Assembly (NCBI GenBank): GCA_002340355.1
Contig: DDLX01000028.1
Span: forward strand, 62,001-126,000
Length of the DNA: 64,000 nt
Direction: 5' to 3'
DNA from: Cytophagales bacterium UBA2561
GTDB lineage: Bacteria > Bacteroidota > Bacteroidia > Cytophagales > Thermoflexibacteraceae
Under the pieces are notes generated by a model. It was not told where the DNA came from. It ran no database searches and worked only from the letters and a program-made list of their open reading frames with translations. How positions within the stretch are numbered: position 1 is the stretch's first letter; each line of letters starts with the position of its first letter. The position numbers and the translations under genes were made by a program. Shown piece after piece: positions 26,349 through 36,367 of this stretch.

Positions 26349-26673
26349 AACTACCATTCTAGACTTATCCAAAAGTTCATTCAGAAACTTTCCCAAGCAA
26401 GTTTGTAACTATCCGAAATTACAAATTTTGATGATTGGACATCAATCCTCAAGAACGAATCAGTTTGAATTTTTACCACCTGAGATTACAAATCTACATG
26501 AACTAAAAGTTCTACAAATAATCAATAGTAATGTAACAGCCATTCCCAAGAAAATTGCCCAATTAAAAAACTTAACTTGGTTGGATTTATACAATAATCA
26601 ACTCTCTAAAGAGGAAAAAGATAAAGTTCGTAAAATGTTACCCAATTGTAATATCGTGTTTAAAAAAAATTAG
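26344..26673 (+). pseudogene. Leucine-rich-repeat tail of the truncated AAA-like gene
   Basis: This frame is open from 26344 with no start codon at the right place; an ATG at 26428 would cut a repeat in half. It reads HETTILDLSKSSFRNFPKQV, then LPPEITNLHELKVLQIINSN and IPKKIAQLKNLTWLDLYNNQ, and ends in CNIVFKKN. These are three leucine-rich repeats of the LPxxIxxLxxLxxLxLxxN kind. A one-base shift at about 26344-26350 joins it to the preceding frame, so the original protein was AAA-like, coiled coil, WG, then LRR. Confidence 0.6.
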
Positions 26674-27095
26674 AAGAGTAGGGGAGAGATGGAAAGCTTT
26701 TTAAGCATATTATGTATTTTAGTTTTATATTAAATTGAATATATTTAATTAAAAAGTGCTTTTTATTTAGGTTTATCAAAAAAATAAAATTTATTTTATA
26801 GAGTAGAGAATGTTCAATTAGAATCACAAATAAAATTGTGTTTTATTTTGTTGTTTCTTGGGTTTATTGGTCTATCAGTGTTGATTTGGTTATACATATG
26901 CCTATAAAAGTTGCAAATTAAGAGAGATATTGGAATTCCAATATGAAAGATAACTTATATTATGTTAAGTAGAATTTTGTAATTAATCTAATCTGGGATA
27001 TATTGCATGGTAAGAGCTGGAAAATCAGGTAAAAATAATTATTTTCCGATTGATATAAGATTGACAGAACATACCAGATTAAAATTATTCTATTC
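26674..27095. other. Intergenic region of ~420 bp
   Basis: This is very AT-rich. I see no gene, RNA or clear terminator. A TATTATG/TTTTAG-rich part may hold the promoter of the long kinase, but no convincing TTG/TAnnTTTG pair can be placed. Confidence 0.35.
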
Positions 27096-30000
27096 ATGCA
27101 AAATAAAACTCTAGATCAAAATCCAAACACAAATAATTTATTAGCTGAAATTCAAGAACTTCGTAAGCAATTGGCTCAATATCAGAAAAAAGAATCTATT
27201 GACTCAAGTGCTAATGAATTGTCTTTTTCAAAGGAATATGATTTAGTATGTGTTCATTATCTGGATGGTAAAATTATCCGAGGGAATGATGAAATGGAGG
27301 AACTTTTTGAAATCCGAGCTTCAGATGGCACATATCAAAATTTACATCAGCTTGCTCTAAAAGACAGCCTGAAAGAGTGGCAAGCTTACTTTCAAGCTCT
27401 TCAAGAGAAAAAAGTTACACGAGGCATCCTTAAAATGATAGGTAAAGGCGGAGTAGTTTATATTTTGAATTATAAAAGCTATACAGAACAATCTGCTGAT
27501 AATCAGTCTCATGCTAAATTATTTGCTTGTATTTTGACCCAGACCAAAATTCATTTTTCGCATGAAAACCTACATGAAATCCTGTTTCGAAAAAATCGAA
27601 CTGCTGTTCTAATCATTGATCAAGAGGGATACTTTATCGATGCTAATCCAGAAGCAAGACGTTACTTTGAACTAATATTTGAAAATCTCACAAACCAAAC
27701 GATTGCAAAGTGTTTTCAAAATCTATCCATTTCATTTGATTTTGAGAAGGTTCTAAAACAGGTTGGGCAAGGAATCAGTCCTCAGATCAATATTCAAGGA
27801 CAAAGTCATGGAGGTCATACATTTTACGCTCAGCTTACTTTCCAACAAAGTAGTTATCATGGGAAACCCAGTATTTTAATTACTGCCTATGATACTACCC
27901 ATGAACACAATAATCGGTCTGAAATTCTAGCTCGTTTTGATGAGTTACGAATTGTTAAGGATACAATCCGACATGTATCTAGCGAAAATCGGCTTGAAGC
28001 AATTTTAATGAAAGTTATAGCCAAATTACAAGAGTTAGGTTACTGGAAATCAGCTGGTTATTATTTAATTGATCGACCTTCTCCCAAGAGATTTCGTTTA
28101 CGTTTATCTGTCAATTTCTCGACCAAATTACAGAAAGTGATTTATGAGATAAACCCTAGTGATTTTAGTGAAGTTTTCCGAGAAAAACATGTTCTGAAAA
28201 TCGACCCATACACTCTTAGCCCGCATCAAGAAAAAGGTTTGTTATTCATTCCAATTCTAATTGCTGAACAAGTTGGTGCCGCCTTACTTTTTGAGCCTTC
28301 TGAAGAAGATAGCGCACATTTTTTACTTAGTTTATTTGGAGTTGAGCTTAGTCGATTTATTACCCAGCTTAAGCTCAATAATCGACTGGCAAATAGTGAA
28401 AATCGTCTTCGACTTATTGCAGATAATGCCTCTGCCCTACTCCGAATGACAAATCGAGATGGTAAATTTATTTACTTTAATTATCCTTGGTCAAAATTCA
28501 CGGGCATTCAGGGTACTAGCCGAACCGCTGCCCAGTGGACTCAGTTGGTACACCCACAAGATTTACCACACATATTACAGGAATTAAAAAAACAACACAA
28601 AAAGCATGAAATCTTTCAACTGACTTATCAAATTCAGCGTAAGGATGGTGAATATCGAAAATTATTAGAAACATGTACTCCTTACTTTGATGAACGTCGG
28701 ATTTTTCAAGGAGTCATTGGCTCAGCAGTAGATATTACTGACCAGATTAGTCAGGAAGATGTGAAGACTCGGCAAGAATTAGTCGATTACTCCGAACAAC
28801 GCCTGCAAAATGCCTTTGTGCATTCTGGAATTTTTGCGCTCACTATCAATGCAAAAGGAAATGTTACTTTTATAAATGAGTATTTTTCAGAGGTAACAGG
28901 TTGGACAGGTATCGAGGTACTCAACAAATCACTAACAAAGGTGCTTCAAATTGGAAGTCTGCGTCAAGTACCCTTCCAAATCTCGGAACTTATTGCTGCA
29001 AGTCATGGAAAAATCCAAACTAAAGATGGGAATAAGTTTCCTGTTTATTTACAAGCGGTCATATTAAATTCAGCTACTGGAGGACTGGCTTCTGTTACCT
29101 TAATAGGTGGAAATGCAGACCAAAAAAACAAAATCTTACGTGCCTTTCACAAAGGAAACCGATTGTTATACCGCATTTTTGATAATACTCCTGATTTGAT
29201 CCAAATCATTTCTACTAAGGGCAAATTTCTTTTTGTAAATAAAGCTTGGAAGACTGCTATAGGCTATCAACATCAAGATATTCCTATGCTTAATTTTCGA
29301 ACGATTATTCACCGAGATGCCTATAAAACTACCCGCAGAAATCTTCTGGAACTTCCACAACGAAAAATATTAGAAAATTTTCAGACTGCGTTTAGTACCA
29401 AGGAAGGTCGAAAAATTGAACTTTCTGGAACAATTAGTTGTGAGTATGAAAATGGTGAAGTTACAGCCTATCGAGGTGTTTTCCATGATGTTACAGATAA
29501 ACTGCGAGCAGAAAAAACAGAAAAATTATATTATAGTACTTCTCGATTAACTCTTAAGCATGCCGATTTACGAACGATTTATCAAGATTTTTATCAACAA
29601 CTCAAAAACACAATTCAAGCCGAAGGCTTTATTTTAGTTCTCAAGAATCCCCAACAACGAAATTTCTCCTTTCCGTATTATGTTAATCCCGAAGGGACAA
29701 ATATCGGTATCAAAGGAAAAGAATTTGCTAAATATGCTGTGCAAAGATTCATGCGTCCCATGATCTTTCATAAAGAACAAATCTCAAAGCTGATTGACAA
29801 ACAAAAGTTAAATCAAGTTAAAGATATTCCACAAGTTTGGCTCGGTGCGCCTCTAATTCCTAGTGAGCAGGATAGTGAAAGAGATTGGCAAAAAATAGAA
29901 AGTATTGGAATGATTATTATTCAATCTTTTCAAAAAGAACACTCACACAGCAAAAGAGACCTAAAAATTTTATCCTTTGTAGCTCGTCAGTTCGTTGGAG

Positions 30001-32441
30001 CAATCGAACGACACCGAAATCATGATCACATGAAATTACAAACAGCTCGTTTACAGGCAATTTACGAGAGTGGTACGCATCTGATGTGGTCTATTGATCG
30101 TGAACGCAAGCTTACTCGGTGCAATCGAAATTACACCCGTGGAATTCGGGATATTTTTGGAATTCGTCCTCAAGTTGGTATGAGAATTGCCACATTGCGT
30201 GGCAACCATCAAAAACACAACATTCATTTATGGTTAAGAAAATATGAGTTAGCATTCGAAGGTAACCCCCAGCAATTTGAAATCTCTTACGAAGTAGGTG
30301 GAGGAAAAATTTGGCTACGAATTTTCTTGAGTCCAATTATTTTACCAAACCAACTTGAAATCACAGAAGTTTCAGGTGTGGCTCATGACATTACAGAACG
30401 TAAAGAATCAGAAATTTCATTAGCTCAAAACGAAGAGAAATTTCGGAATATTTTTGAATCATTCCAAGATGTATATTTCCGAACCGATTTAAAAGGTAAA
30501 ATCCTGATGGTTAGCCCATCTATCAAGGAACTTATTGATAAAACATCTGATGAAATTATAGGTAAAAATATTACTGATGATTACATTAGACGTAGTGCTT
30601 TCAAAATATTAGTCAAAAGCTTAATTAAAAAAGGACAGGTTACTAACTATCAAGCAGAAATTAGAGCCTCAGATAAGATTCCACGAAGTGAAGCAAAAAC
30701 CTTACTTTCCAATTTTCGAATCGTTCGGACACCTCACAACAATAGACCTGTAGCTTTAGATGGTGTTGCTCGTGATATTACTGACCTCCGAAAAACAACC
30801 CAAGCACTTAAAGAAGCAAAAGAATTAGCAGAGAAATCCTTGGAAGTTAAGAAGTTGTTTCTATCGAACATGAGTCATGAAATTCGAACACCTATGAATG
30901 GAATTATTGGTATGACTGATTTATTACTCAATACTCCTCTAACTCATGAGCAAGAAATCTATGTAAATACAGTTAAGAGTTCTTCGGATGTACTTCTTAA
31001 TATTTTGAATGATATTTTAGATTTATCTAAGATTGAGGAAGGAAAAATGCTATTACATCCCAAACCTTTCTCATTAACAGGTTTATTGGATAAACTACAA
31101 GCAGTATTCATGTCTAGAGCACGCCAAAAAGGCATTCGGCTGTTCTCTCGGTTTAGTGACCATACCTCCGAATATATGATCGCTGATGCTACTCGTCTCA
31201 CCCAAGTTATTTCTAACTTGGTATCTAATGCACTGAAATTCACACAAGTAGGATCAGTCAAAATTAATGTAAAAACACACCAACAAATCTCAGAAGATGA
31301 GTCAATTATTAAAATAGAAGTCATTGATACAGGTATTGGTATTTCGGAAGCGAATCAGAAAATTTTGTTTGATAAGTTTACCCAAGTTGAAAATAACTAT
31401 ACTAAATCTTATGAAGGAACAGGATTAGGATTAGCTATTTCTCAGGAACTAAGCTACTTAATGGGAGGCGAAATTGGGGTAAGCTCAACTCTCAATAAAG
31501 GAAGTAATTTTTGGTTTACCTTCCGTGCCAAAAACTGCCTACCCTCGGATGTTGTATTGGAAAGTGAGGCTCAAAAATTAGAGCTTTCAGGGCAAATTAC
31601 GACACGCCCTCATGTTTTATTAGTTGATGATAATATTGTCAATTTACGGGTTGCCCAAAATATTTTGGATAAATCGGGATGCCGTACAGTTATTGCCCAA
31701 AGTGGTACTAAAGCAGTAAAGATTATCCAAACTCAATTGGATACTGGTACTGAGCCTTTTGACCTAATTTTTATGGATATTCAAATGCCAGTCATGAATG
31801 GAATTATGACGATGCAAAAAATTCGAGAAATACTTCATGATAAATGTCCTCCTGTAATCGCTGTGACTGCCTATTCAATGCCTGAAGAGCGTGAGGGTTT
31901 TATGAAGGCAGGTATGGATGATTATTTGGCAAAACCTGTTAAGGCTCGAAATATTATCAATAAAGTATTGGAATGGACACAAAAAACACATTTGTCTAAA
32001 AGAACAGGACAACACCAAAAAGCACAAAACAAAACAGATACTGTTCCTATTACTGCTCAAAAATTCTCCATCCCTGAAACTGATACCTTCCCTCCTATTA
32101 TTGATTTTGAAGTAATTAAGCAATTAGCAAAATACGGTGGCATGGATGGTGTAGGTCTATTTTATGAGGATTTCGAACGAGAGACTCTTGAATTGATCCG
32201 TGAAGCAGAAACAGGTTGGGAATCTCAAAATCGTGAGCAAATGCGAAGTGCTTTGCATACTATCAAGGGAAGCGCAGGAACATTAGGAATTCAGCGAGTT
32301 GCAAATCTTGCTCAAAAGTTAGAAAGAGAACTTAAAACAGATTTTCCAAAGACTGCTGGACAAGATCTTGAACGTCTTCAGAATTTTTTTCAGGAGTTTC
32401 GAGATAATTATCAAAGACTTTTGAAATATACTGTCATGTAA
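27096..32441 (+). CDS. Large cytoplasmic hybrid histidine kinase with PAS/GAF array, REC and HPt
   Basis: The product has 1781 residues and no membrane segment. After a short coiled coil come several PAS domains (about 160-260, 430-560, 570-690, 695-810, 990-1110 and 1120-1240) and two GAF-like regions (about 280-410 and 815-985). PAS-type ends such as GSAVDITDQ, GVFHDVTDK, GVAHDITERKE and GVARDITDL mark the boundaries. HisKA has H1261 in MSHEIRTPMNG; HATPase has DTGIGIS and GTGLGLAIS. One REC has acceptor D1561 (FMDIQMPVMNG), and the C-terminal HPt has H1721 in LHTIKGSAG. So the full H-D-H relay is in one protein, with the final transfer to an unknown response regulator. The many sensors suggest integration of several cytoplasmic signals (redox, gas, light or ligand). 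Confidence 0.9.
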   Translation: MQNKTLDQNPNTNNLLAEIQELRKQLAQYQKKESIDSSANELSFSKEYDLVCVHYLDGKIIRGNDEMEELFEIRASDGTYQNLHQLALKDSLKEWQAYFQALQEKKVTRGILKMIGKGGVVYILNYKSYTEQSADNQSHAKLFACILTQTKIHFSHENLHEILFRKNRTAVLIIDQEGYFIDANPEARRYFELIFENLTNQTIAKCFQNLSISFDFEKVLKQVGQGISPQINIQGQSHGGHTFYAQLTFQQSSYHGKPSILITAYDTTHEHNNRSEILARFDELRIVKDTIRHVSSENRLEAILMKVIAKLQELGYWKSAGYYLIDRPSPKRFRLRLSVNFSTKLQKVIYEINPSDFSEVFREKHVLKIDPYTLSPHQEKGLLFIPILIAEQVGAALLFEPSEEDSAHFLLSLFGVELSRFITQLKLNNRLANSENRLRLIADNASALLRMTNRDGKFIYFNYPWSKFTGIQGTSRTAAQWTQLVHPQDLPHILQELKKQHKKHEIFQLTYQIQRKDGEYRKLLETCTPYFDERRIFQGVIGSAVDITDQISQEDVKTRQELVDYSEQRLQNAFVHSGIFALTINAKGNVTFINEYFSEVTGWTGIEVLNKSLTKVLQIGSLRQVPFQISELIAASHGKIQTKDGNKFPVYLQAVILNSATGGLASVTLIGGNADQKNKILRAFHKGNRLLYRIFDNTPDLIQIISTKGKFLFVNKAWKTAIGYQHQDIPMLNFRTIIHRDAYKTTRRNLLELPQRKILENFQTAFSTKEGRKIELSGTISCEYENGEVTAYRGVFHDVTDKLRAEKTEKLYYSTSRLTLKHADLRTIYQDFYQQLKNTIQAEGFILVLKNPQQRNFSFPYYVNPEGTNIGIKGKEFAKYAVQRFMRPMIFHKEQISKLIDKQKLNQVKDIPQVWLGAPLIPSEQDSERDWQKIESIGMIIIQSFQKEHSHSKRDLKILSFVARQFVGAIERHRNHDHMKLQTARLQAIYESGTHLMWSIDRERKLTRCNRNYTRGIRDIFGIRPQVGMRIATLRGNHQKHNIHLWLRKYELAFEGNPQQFEISYEVGGGKIWLRIFLSPIILPNQLEITEVSGVAHDITERKESEISLAQNEEKFRNIFESFQDVYFRTDLKGKILMVSPSIKELIDKTSDEIIGKNITDDYIRRSAFKILVKSLIKKGQVTNYQAEIRASDKIPRSEAKTLLSNFRIVRTPHNNRPVALDGVARDITDLRKTTQALKEAKELAEKSLEVKKLFLSNMSHEIRTPMNGIIGMTDLLLNTPLTHEQEIYVNTVKSSSDVLLNILNDILDLSKIEEGKMLLHPKPFSLTGLLDKLQAVFMSRARQKGIRLFSRFSDHTSEYMIADATRLTQVISNLVSNALKFTQVGSVKINVKTHQQISEDESIIKIEVIDTGIGISEANQKILFDKFTQVENNYTKSYEGTGLGLAISQELSYLMGGEIGVSSTLNKGSNFWFTFRAKNCLPSDVVLESEAQKLELSGQITTRPHVLLVDDNIVNLRVAQNILDKSGCRTVIAQSGTKAVKIIQTQLDTGTEPFDLIFMDIQMPVMNGIMTMQKIREILHDKCPPVIAVTAYSMPEEREGFMKAGMDDYLAKPVKARNIINKVLEWTQKTHLSKRTGQHQKAQNKTDTVPITAQKFSIPETDTFPPIIDFEVIKQLAKYGGMDGVGLFYEDFERETLELIREAETGWESQNREQMRSALHTIKGSAGTLGIQRVANLAQKLERELKTDFPKTAGQDLERLQNFFQEFRDNYQRLLKYTVM

Positions 32442-32448
32442 ATCTATT

Positions 32449-32500
32449 CTACCCTACTAAAATTTTATCATTTAGATAAAATCAAGTTTAATTTTTCTGT
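32449..32500. repeat. Dispersed intergenic repeat fragment related to 60950-61135
   Basis: CTACCCTACTAAAATTTTAT followed by CATTTAGATAAAATCAAGTT matches, with a few changes and one internal gap, the left part of the element upstream of mltG's 3' end (CTATCCTAACTAAAATTTTA and TCATTTAGATTAAATCAAAT). It lies just after the long kinase. Confidence 0.4.
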
Positions 32501-32548
32501 AAAAATGGTTTTTGGTGTTGTAAATAATGATTATTCTTTATATTTTTA

Positions 32549-32582
32549 TATGAATTTATCATCATATATTTATTTTTTAATA
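32549..32582 (-). repeat. Dispersed AT-rich intergenic repeat, copy B
   Basis: Reverse complement of the 34-bp sequence at 15724-15757 with one mismatch. It lies upstream of gltX. Low complexity reduces the weight of the match, but 26 contiguous bases agree. Confidence 0.5.
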
Positions 32583-32711
32583 TAATAGAACTAAACTTTG
32601 AAGGACTAGCCTAGCCTTCCCATAAATTTCGTAGCTTTGGCTTTTTAGTGAAAATATATCTGAATTAAACTTGCCATAAGGCAAAAAATGGATTTTCGAG
32701 AGTTATAACTT

Positions 32712-34259
32712 ATGGAAAACCAAGAAGTTAGGGTACGTTTTGCCCCTAGTCCGACAGGTGGACTACATTTAGGTGGAGTTCGTACCGCCTTATATAATTA
32801 TTTGTTTGCCCGAAAAAATAAGGGCAAAATGATTTTGCGTATCGAAGATACTGACCGTACTCGATTTGTTGAAGGCGCAGAGGCTTATATCAAAGAATCC
32901 TTAGAATGGTGTGGTATCGAATTGGATGAGAGTCCTTGGGATGGGGGTGATTTTGCGCCTTATCGTCAGTCGGAACGCAAGCCGATGTACATGGAATATG
33001 CCCAACGTCTTGTTGATCAGGGCAAAGCCTACTATGCTTTTGATACTGCCGAAGAACTCGAAGCTATGCGTGAACGACTCAAAGCCGCAAGGGTGGTCGC
33101 TCCGCAATATAATGTCATTACCCGAATGACCATGAAAAATTCGTTGACTTTGCCACAAGATGAAGTCAAAAAACGACTTGAGTCGGGTGAACCTTACGTT
33201 ATCCGAATTAAAGTTCCACGCAAAGAACAAATTCGATTTAATGATTTGGTTCGGGGATGGGTAACAGTACAATCTGCTAGCATTGACGATAAAGTTTTGA
33301 TGAAATCGGATGGAATGCCGACTTATCATTTAGCCAATGTTGTCGATGATTATTTGATGAAAATTTCACATGTTATTCGAGGTGAAGAATGGTTGCCCTC
33401 TGCTCCCTTACACGTTTTGCTGTATCAATATTTTGGTTGGAATACCCCTGATTTTGCTCATTTACCTTTGATCCTCAAGCCTAACGGTAATGGAAAACTC
33501 AGTAAACGAGATGGTGATAAATTGGGATTTTCAGTATTTCCATTACAATGGGTTGACCCCAGTAATCCTGATAAATCTTCTACGGGCTATCGAGAGCAAG
33601 GCTATTTATCAGAAGCGTTTGTTAATTTTTTAGCCTTTTTAGGTTGGAACCCAGGGAAAGGTTCTCAAAAAGAAATTTTTACAAAAGCCGAACTTATTGA
33701 GGAATTTTCGATTGAACGTATCGGAAAATCAGGTGCAAAATTTGACATCGAAAAGGTCAAATGGTACAACCAACAGTATCTTCGAAATTTGCCAAATGCT
33801 GAATTAGCTGAATTTTTGAAAGCCGACTTACAAAAACATCAAATCGAAGAATCACAAGACCGTATTGAGCAAGTTTGCGAATTGATGAAAGAGCGGATTA
33901 CGTTCGGAAACGAACTTTGGCAAGAATCACAATATTTCTTTATGACTCCAACCCAATATGAGGAAAAAGTGATTAAGAAAAAGTGGAATCAACAAGCCGT
34001 GAATGTTTTAACTGAATTTCGGCTAGAACTCGAAAAATTAGCGGATTTCTCAGGTACAAATGCCAAACAAACCTTGTATGATGTTACTCAAAATCAAGGA
34101 ATTAAAATGGGCAAAGTAATGCAAGCGGTTCGAGTAGCAATTACGGGAGTTGGTTCTGGAACAGATTTGACCGCTATTATCGAATGGCTCGGAAAAGATG
34201 AAGTAATTGCTCGAATTGATACGGCACTAGAAACTTTGAAAGACCGAGTGAAAGCCTAA
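32712..34259 (+). CDS. gltX: Glutamyl-tRNA synthetase
   Basis: The 515-residue enzyme is of normal length. The HIGH-type motif is FAPSPTGGLHLGGVRTALYN near residue 10 and the KMSKS-type motif is GKLSKRDGD near 262. Other class I blocks are RIEDTDRTRFVEGAE, PYRQSERK, MKSDGMPTYHLANVVDD and HVIRGEEWLPS. The Bacteroidota-type insertion with LQWVDPSNPDKSS lies after KLSKR. It charges tRNA-Glu (and possibly tRNA-Gln, to be amidated by GatCAB; that gene set is not in view). The gene is flanked by a repeat-containing gap and by a terminator, so it is monocistronic. Confidence 0.96.
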   Translation: MENQEVRVRFAPSPTGGLHLGGVRTALYNYLFARKNKGKMILRIEDTDRTRFVEGAEAYIKESLEWCGIELDESPWDGGDFAPYRQSERKPMYMEYAQRLVDQGKAYYAFDTAEELEAMRERLKAARVVAPQYNVITRMTMKNSLTLPQDEVKKRLESGEPYVIRIKVPRKEQIRFNDLVRGWVTVQSASIDDKVLMKSDGMPTYHLANVVDDYLMKISHVIRGEEWLPSAPLHVLLYQYFGWNTPDFAHLPLILKPNGNGKLSKRDGDKLGFSVFPLQWVDPSNPDKSSTGYREQGYLSEAFVNFLAFLGWNPGKGSQKEIFTKAELIEEFSIERIGKSGAKFDIEKVKWYNQQYLRNLPNAELAEFLKADLQKHQIEESQDRIEQVCELMKERITFGNELWQESQYFFMTPTQYEEKVIKKKWNQQAVNVLTEFRLELEKLADFSGTNAKQTLYDVTQNQGIKMGKVMQAVRVAITGVGSGTDLTAIIEWLGKDEVIARIDTALETLKDRVKA

Positions 34260-34287
34260 TTTAAAAAGATTAAGATTGTTTTTTATA

Positions 34288-34322
34288 AAAACCTGCTAAG
34301 TATCTAATACTTAACAGGTTTT
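34288..34322. terminator. Bidirectional terminator between gltX and the amylase-family gene
   Basis: A 16-bp stem with one G-U pair (34288-34303 AAAACCTGCTAAGTAT with 34307-34322) closes on a tiny loop and ends in TTTTAA. It serves the convergent gltX and minus-strand gene. Confidence 0.75.
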
Positions 34323-34329
34323 AACTACA

Positions 34330-36081
34330 TTATTTATTCATATCAAACCAATAAAAACTACGAGGAGGCATAATAATACAATTATCACTGGTGTGCCAAT
34401 GCAATTTTAGATACATCAAATCCGTTCCATCCCACGAACTAGCATACCAAAAAGGCAATTTTACTATGACATCCTTACGAGATAAATTTTGTAAAATACA
34501 TAACTTTTCATTTTCATAAGTTAGGTAATATGCCAAAATCTCATCTCGAACTTGGTCATTATCATCCTGAACATCAATCCATTCAATTTTTCCTCGTCCA
34601 AAAGCACTATACTGATTTCGGACATGAATTTGTTTTTGTACACCTCGAAAAACCCTTGAAGTATAGGAATCAGCAAATTTCAATTCGTGTTCGGTTTCAT
34701 CCCATTTAATTTTTCCTCGTCCAAAAAAACGAGTATCTTCATAACCTGTTTGCTGACTCATCTCCTCATAAAACCCTTCATCATTCAATTTACCAAATTC
34801 ATCGCCGTAATAAATAATCGGTGTTCCTCCCATCGTGAACATAATCGAAAAAGCCAGCCCAATAAATTGAGGGTCTTCATCCATCAAGTTTGCCAACCTT
34901 GCCGAAATTCCTTCATCAATTCGAAATCCCCAACGAGGATCCTTAAGATAATATTCATTCAACAATTTACGGTCTTCATCGGAAACCATTTCTAAGGTTA
35001 ATTCATCATGATTACGAAGAAAAATAAACCATTGACAAGAATCAGGGATTTTAGGAGTGTTTTCAGGCTTTAAAATATTGATAATCGGATGTTTAACCTG
35101 TTTCGCAAGAGCTTTGAAGATTTGAGGCATCAACGGAAAATGATACGCCGCATGACATTCGTCTTCATCACCAAAATATCTCACTACTTCATGAGGAGGC
35201 TGGCAGGCTTCAGCAAGCAACAATGTACTCGGACGCACAGATTCCACTACCGCCCGAATCAACTTAATCAGACTATGCGTTTTGGGTAAATTTTCGCAAT
35301 CTGTTCCCTCCTCTTTCCACAAAAATGGAATCGCATCCAAGCGAAACCCATCCACTCCCTGCCGTAACCAATGCAAAAAATTCCGACACATTTGAATGGT
35401 TACTTCGGGGTTTCGATAATTGAGGTCAGGTTGGAAGGCATAAAACCGATGAAAATAATACTCATCACCTAGTTTTTCCCAATTACTATCCTCCATTCCT
35501 TTGAATAATAAGCGGGCATCCTTGTACTTTTCAGTGGTTTTACTCCAAATATAATAATCTCGATATGGGCTTTCGGGATTCGATTTAGCTTCTTGAAACC
35601 AACGGTGTTCATCCGAAGTATGGTTCAGTGCTACATCGAAAATAACTCGAATATTTCGTTTATGGGCTTCATCCAAAAATGTTTGGAATACCTGACGTAC
35701 TTCCTCCTCAGTTGCATCTTCAGAAAGTCCTAATAAATCCCGTCTTACACCATCATATTGCCGAATATCAAAACCGCCATCACGCATTGGTGAATCAAGA
35801 ATAGGCAAAAGCCATAAACAATTGATTCCCAATGTTTCAAAGTAATCTAATCGACTGGTCAGCTTAGGGAAATTTTCACTAAACAAATCTACATACAAGG
35901 AATACAAAACCACATCTCTGTGCCAGTCAGGGAGGTCTTGGTAAATGTCATGTTTTTGGGTAAAATCCCTCAGAATTCGTAAGAGTTTTTCTAAAGCTTC
36001 AGATTCATTATTTTCATAAATTTCCTGCCATGTCTGGCGGATTTTCTCAACTTGTAGTGAAGGCTTTATTATTTTTGCCAT
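34330..36081 (-). CDS. GH13 alpha-amylase-family enzyme, trehalose-synthase-like
   Basis: This 583-residue cytoplasmic protein contains a GH13 (beta/alpha)8 barrel. Family regions visible are the strand LGINCLWLLPILDSPMRDGG with FDIRQYDG, region I DVALNHTSDEHRWF, region II GFRLDAIPF with the catalytic nucleophile Asp, region III LLLAEACQ with the acid/base Glu, and region IV FLRNHDELT with the stabilising Asp. All three catalytic residues are present. The spacing and the DLPDWHRD start resemble maltose alpha-glucosyltransferase (trehalose synthase) proteins, but a ~50-residue N-terminal extension and a divergent first strand leave the substrate open. A C-terminal beta domain covers about 500-583. 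It likely acts on maltose or a small alpha-glucan; no trehalose gene lies near it. Confidence 0.8.
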   Translation of the reverse strand: MAKIIKPSLQVEKIRQTWQEIYENNESEALEKLLRILRDFTQKHDIYQDLPDWHRDVVLYSLYVDLFSENFPKLTSRLDYFETLGINCLWLLPILDSPMRDGGFDIRQYDGVRRDLLGLSEDATEEEVRQVFQTFLDEAHKRNIRVIFDVALNHTSDEHRWFQEAKSNPESPYRDYYIWSKTTEKYKDARLLFKGMEDSNWEKLGDEYYFHRFYAFQPDLNYRNPEVTIQMCRNFLHWLRQGVDGFRLDAIPFLWKEEGTDCENLPKTHSLIKLIRAVVESVRPSTLLLAEACQPPHEVVRYFGDEDECHAAYHFPLMPQIFKALAKQVKHPIINILKPENTPKIPDSCQWFIFLRNHDELTLEMVSDEDRKLLNEYYLKDPRWGFRIDEGISARLANLMDEDPQFIGLAFSIMFTMGGTPIIYYGDEFGKLNDEGFYEEMSQQTGYEDTRFFGRGKIKWDETEHELKFADSYTSRVFRGVQKQIHVRNQYSAFGRGKIEWIDVQDDNDQVRDEILAYYLTYENEKLCILQNLSRKDVIVKLPFWYASSWDGTDLMYLKLHWHTSDNCIIMPPRSFYWFDMNK

Positions 36082-36367
36082 TATCTTAAGTCTTTGTGGG
36101 GTAATGGAATAATTTTCATCTTTTCAAGATTTCTACTAAACGTAATTCTCCAAGAAGAAGAAAGAAATCTTTACTTCCGATTATAAGAAATGGAACGAAG
36201 ATACTAAAATTCGGTATTATGTACTACTTCTCGGAGAAAGTAAAACTGGCAAACCTACTAAAAATAGGATACTCTTTCTAGTATAATTATTTTCCTAAAA
36301 ACACGTTTTGAGTAGTGAAACTAATAATATATTTTACTATTTACTGATGACCCAAAAAATCAATCGT

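Noticed and set aside
30959..31324. 121-codon minus-strand frame inside the long hybrid kinase
   Set aside because: It is antisense to the HisKA/HATPase region, whose motifs are certain. Nothing in its sequence looks like a domain.
32901..33329. 142-codon minus-strand frame inside gltX
   Set aside because: It is antisense to a fully conserved synthetase and has no recognisable domain.
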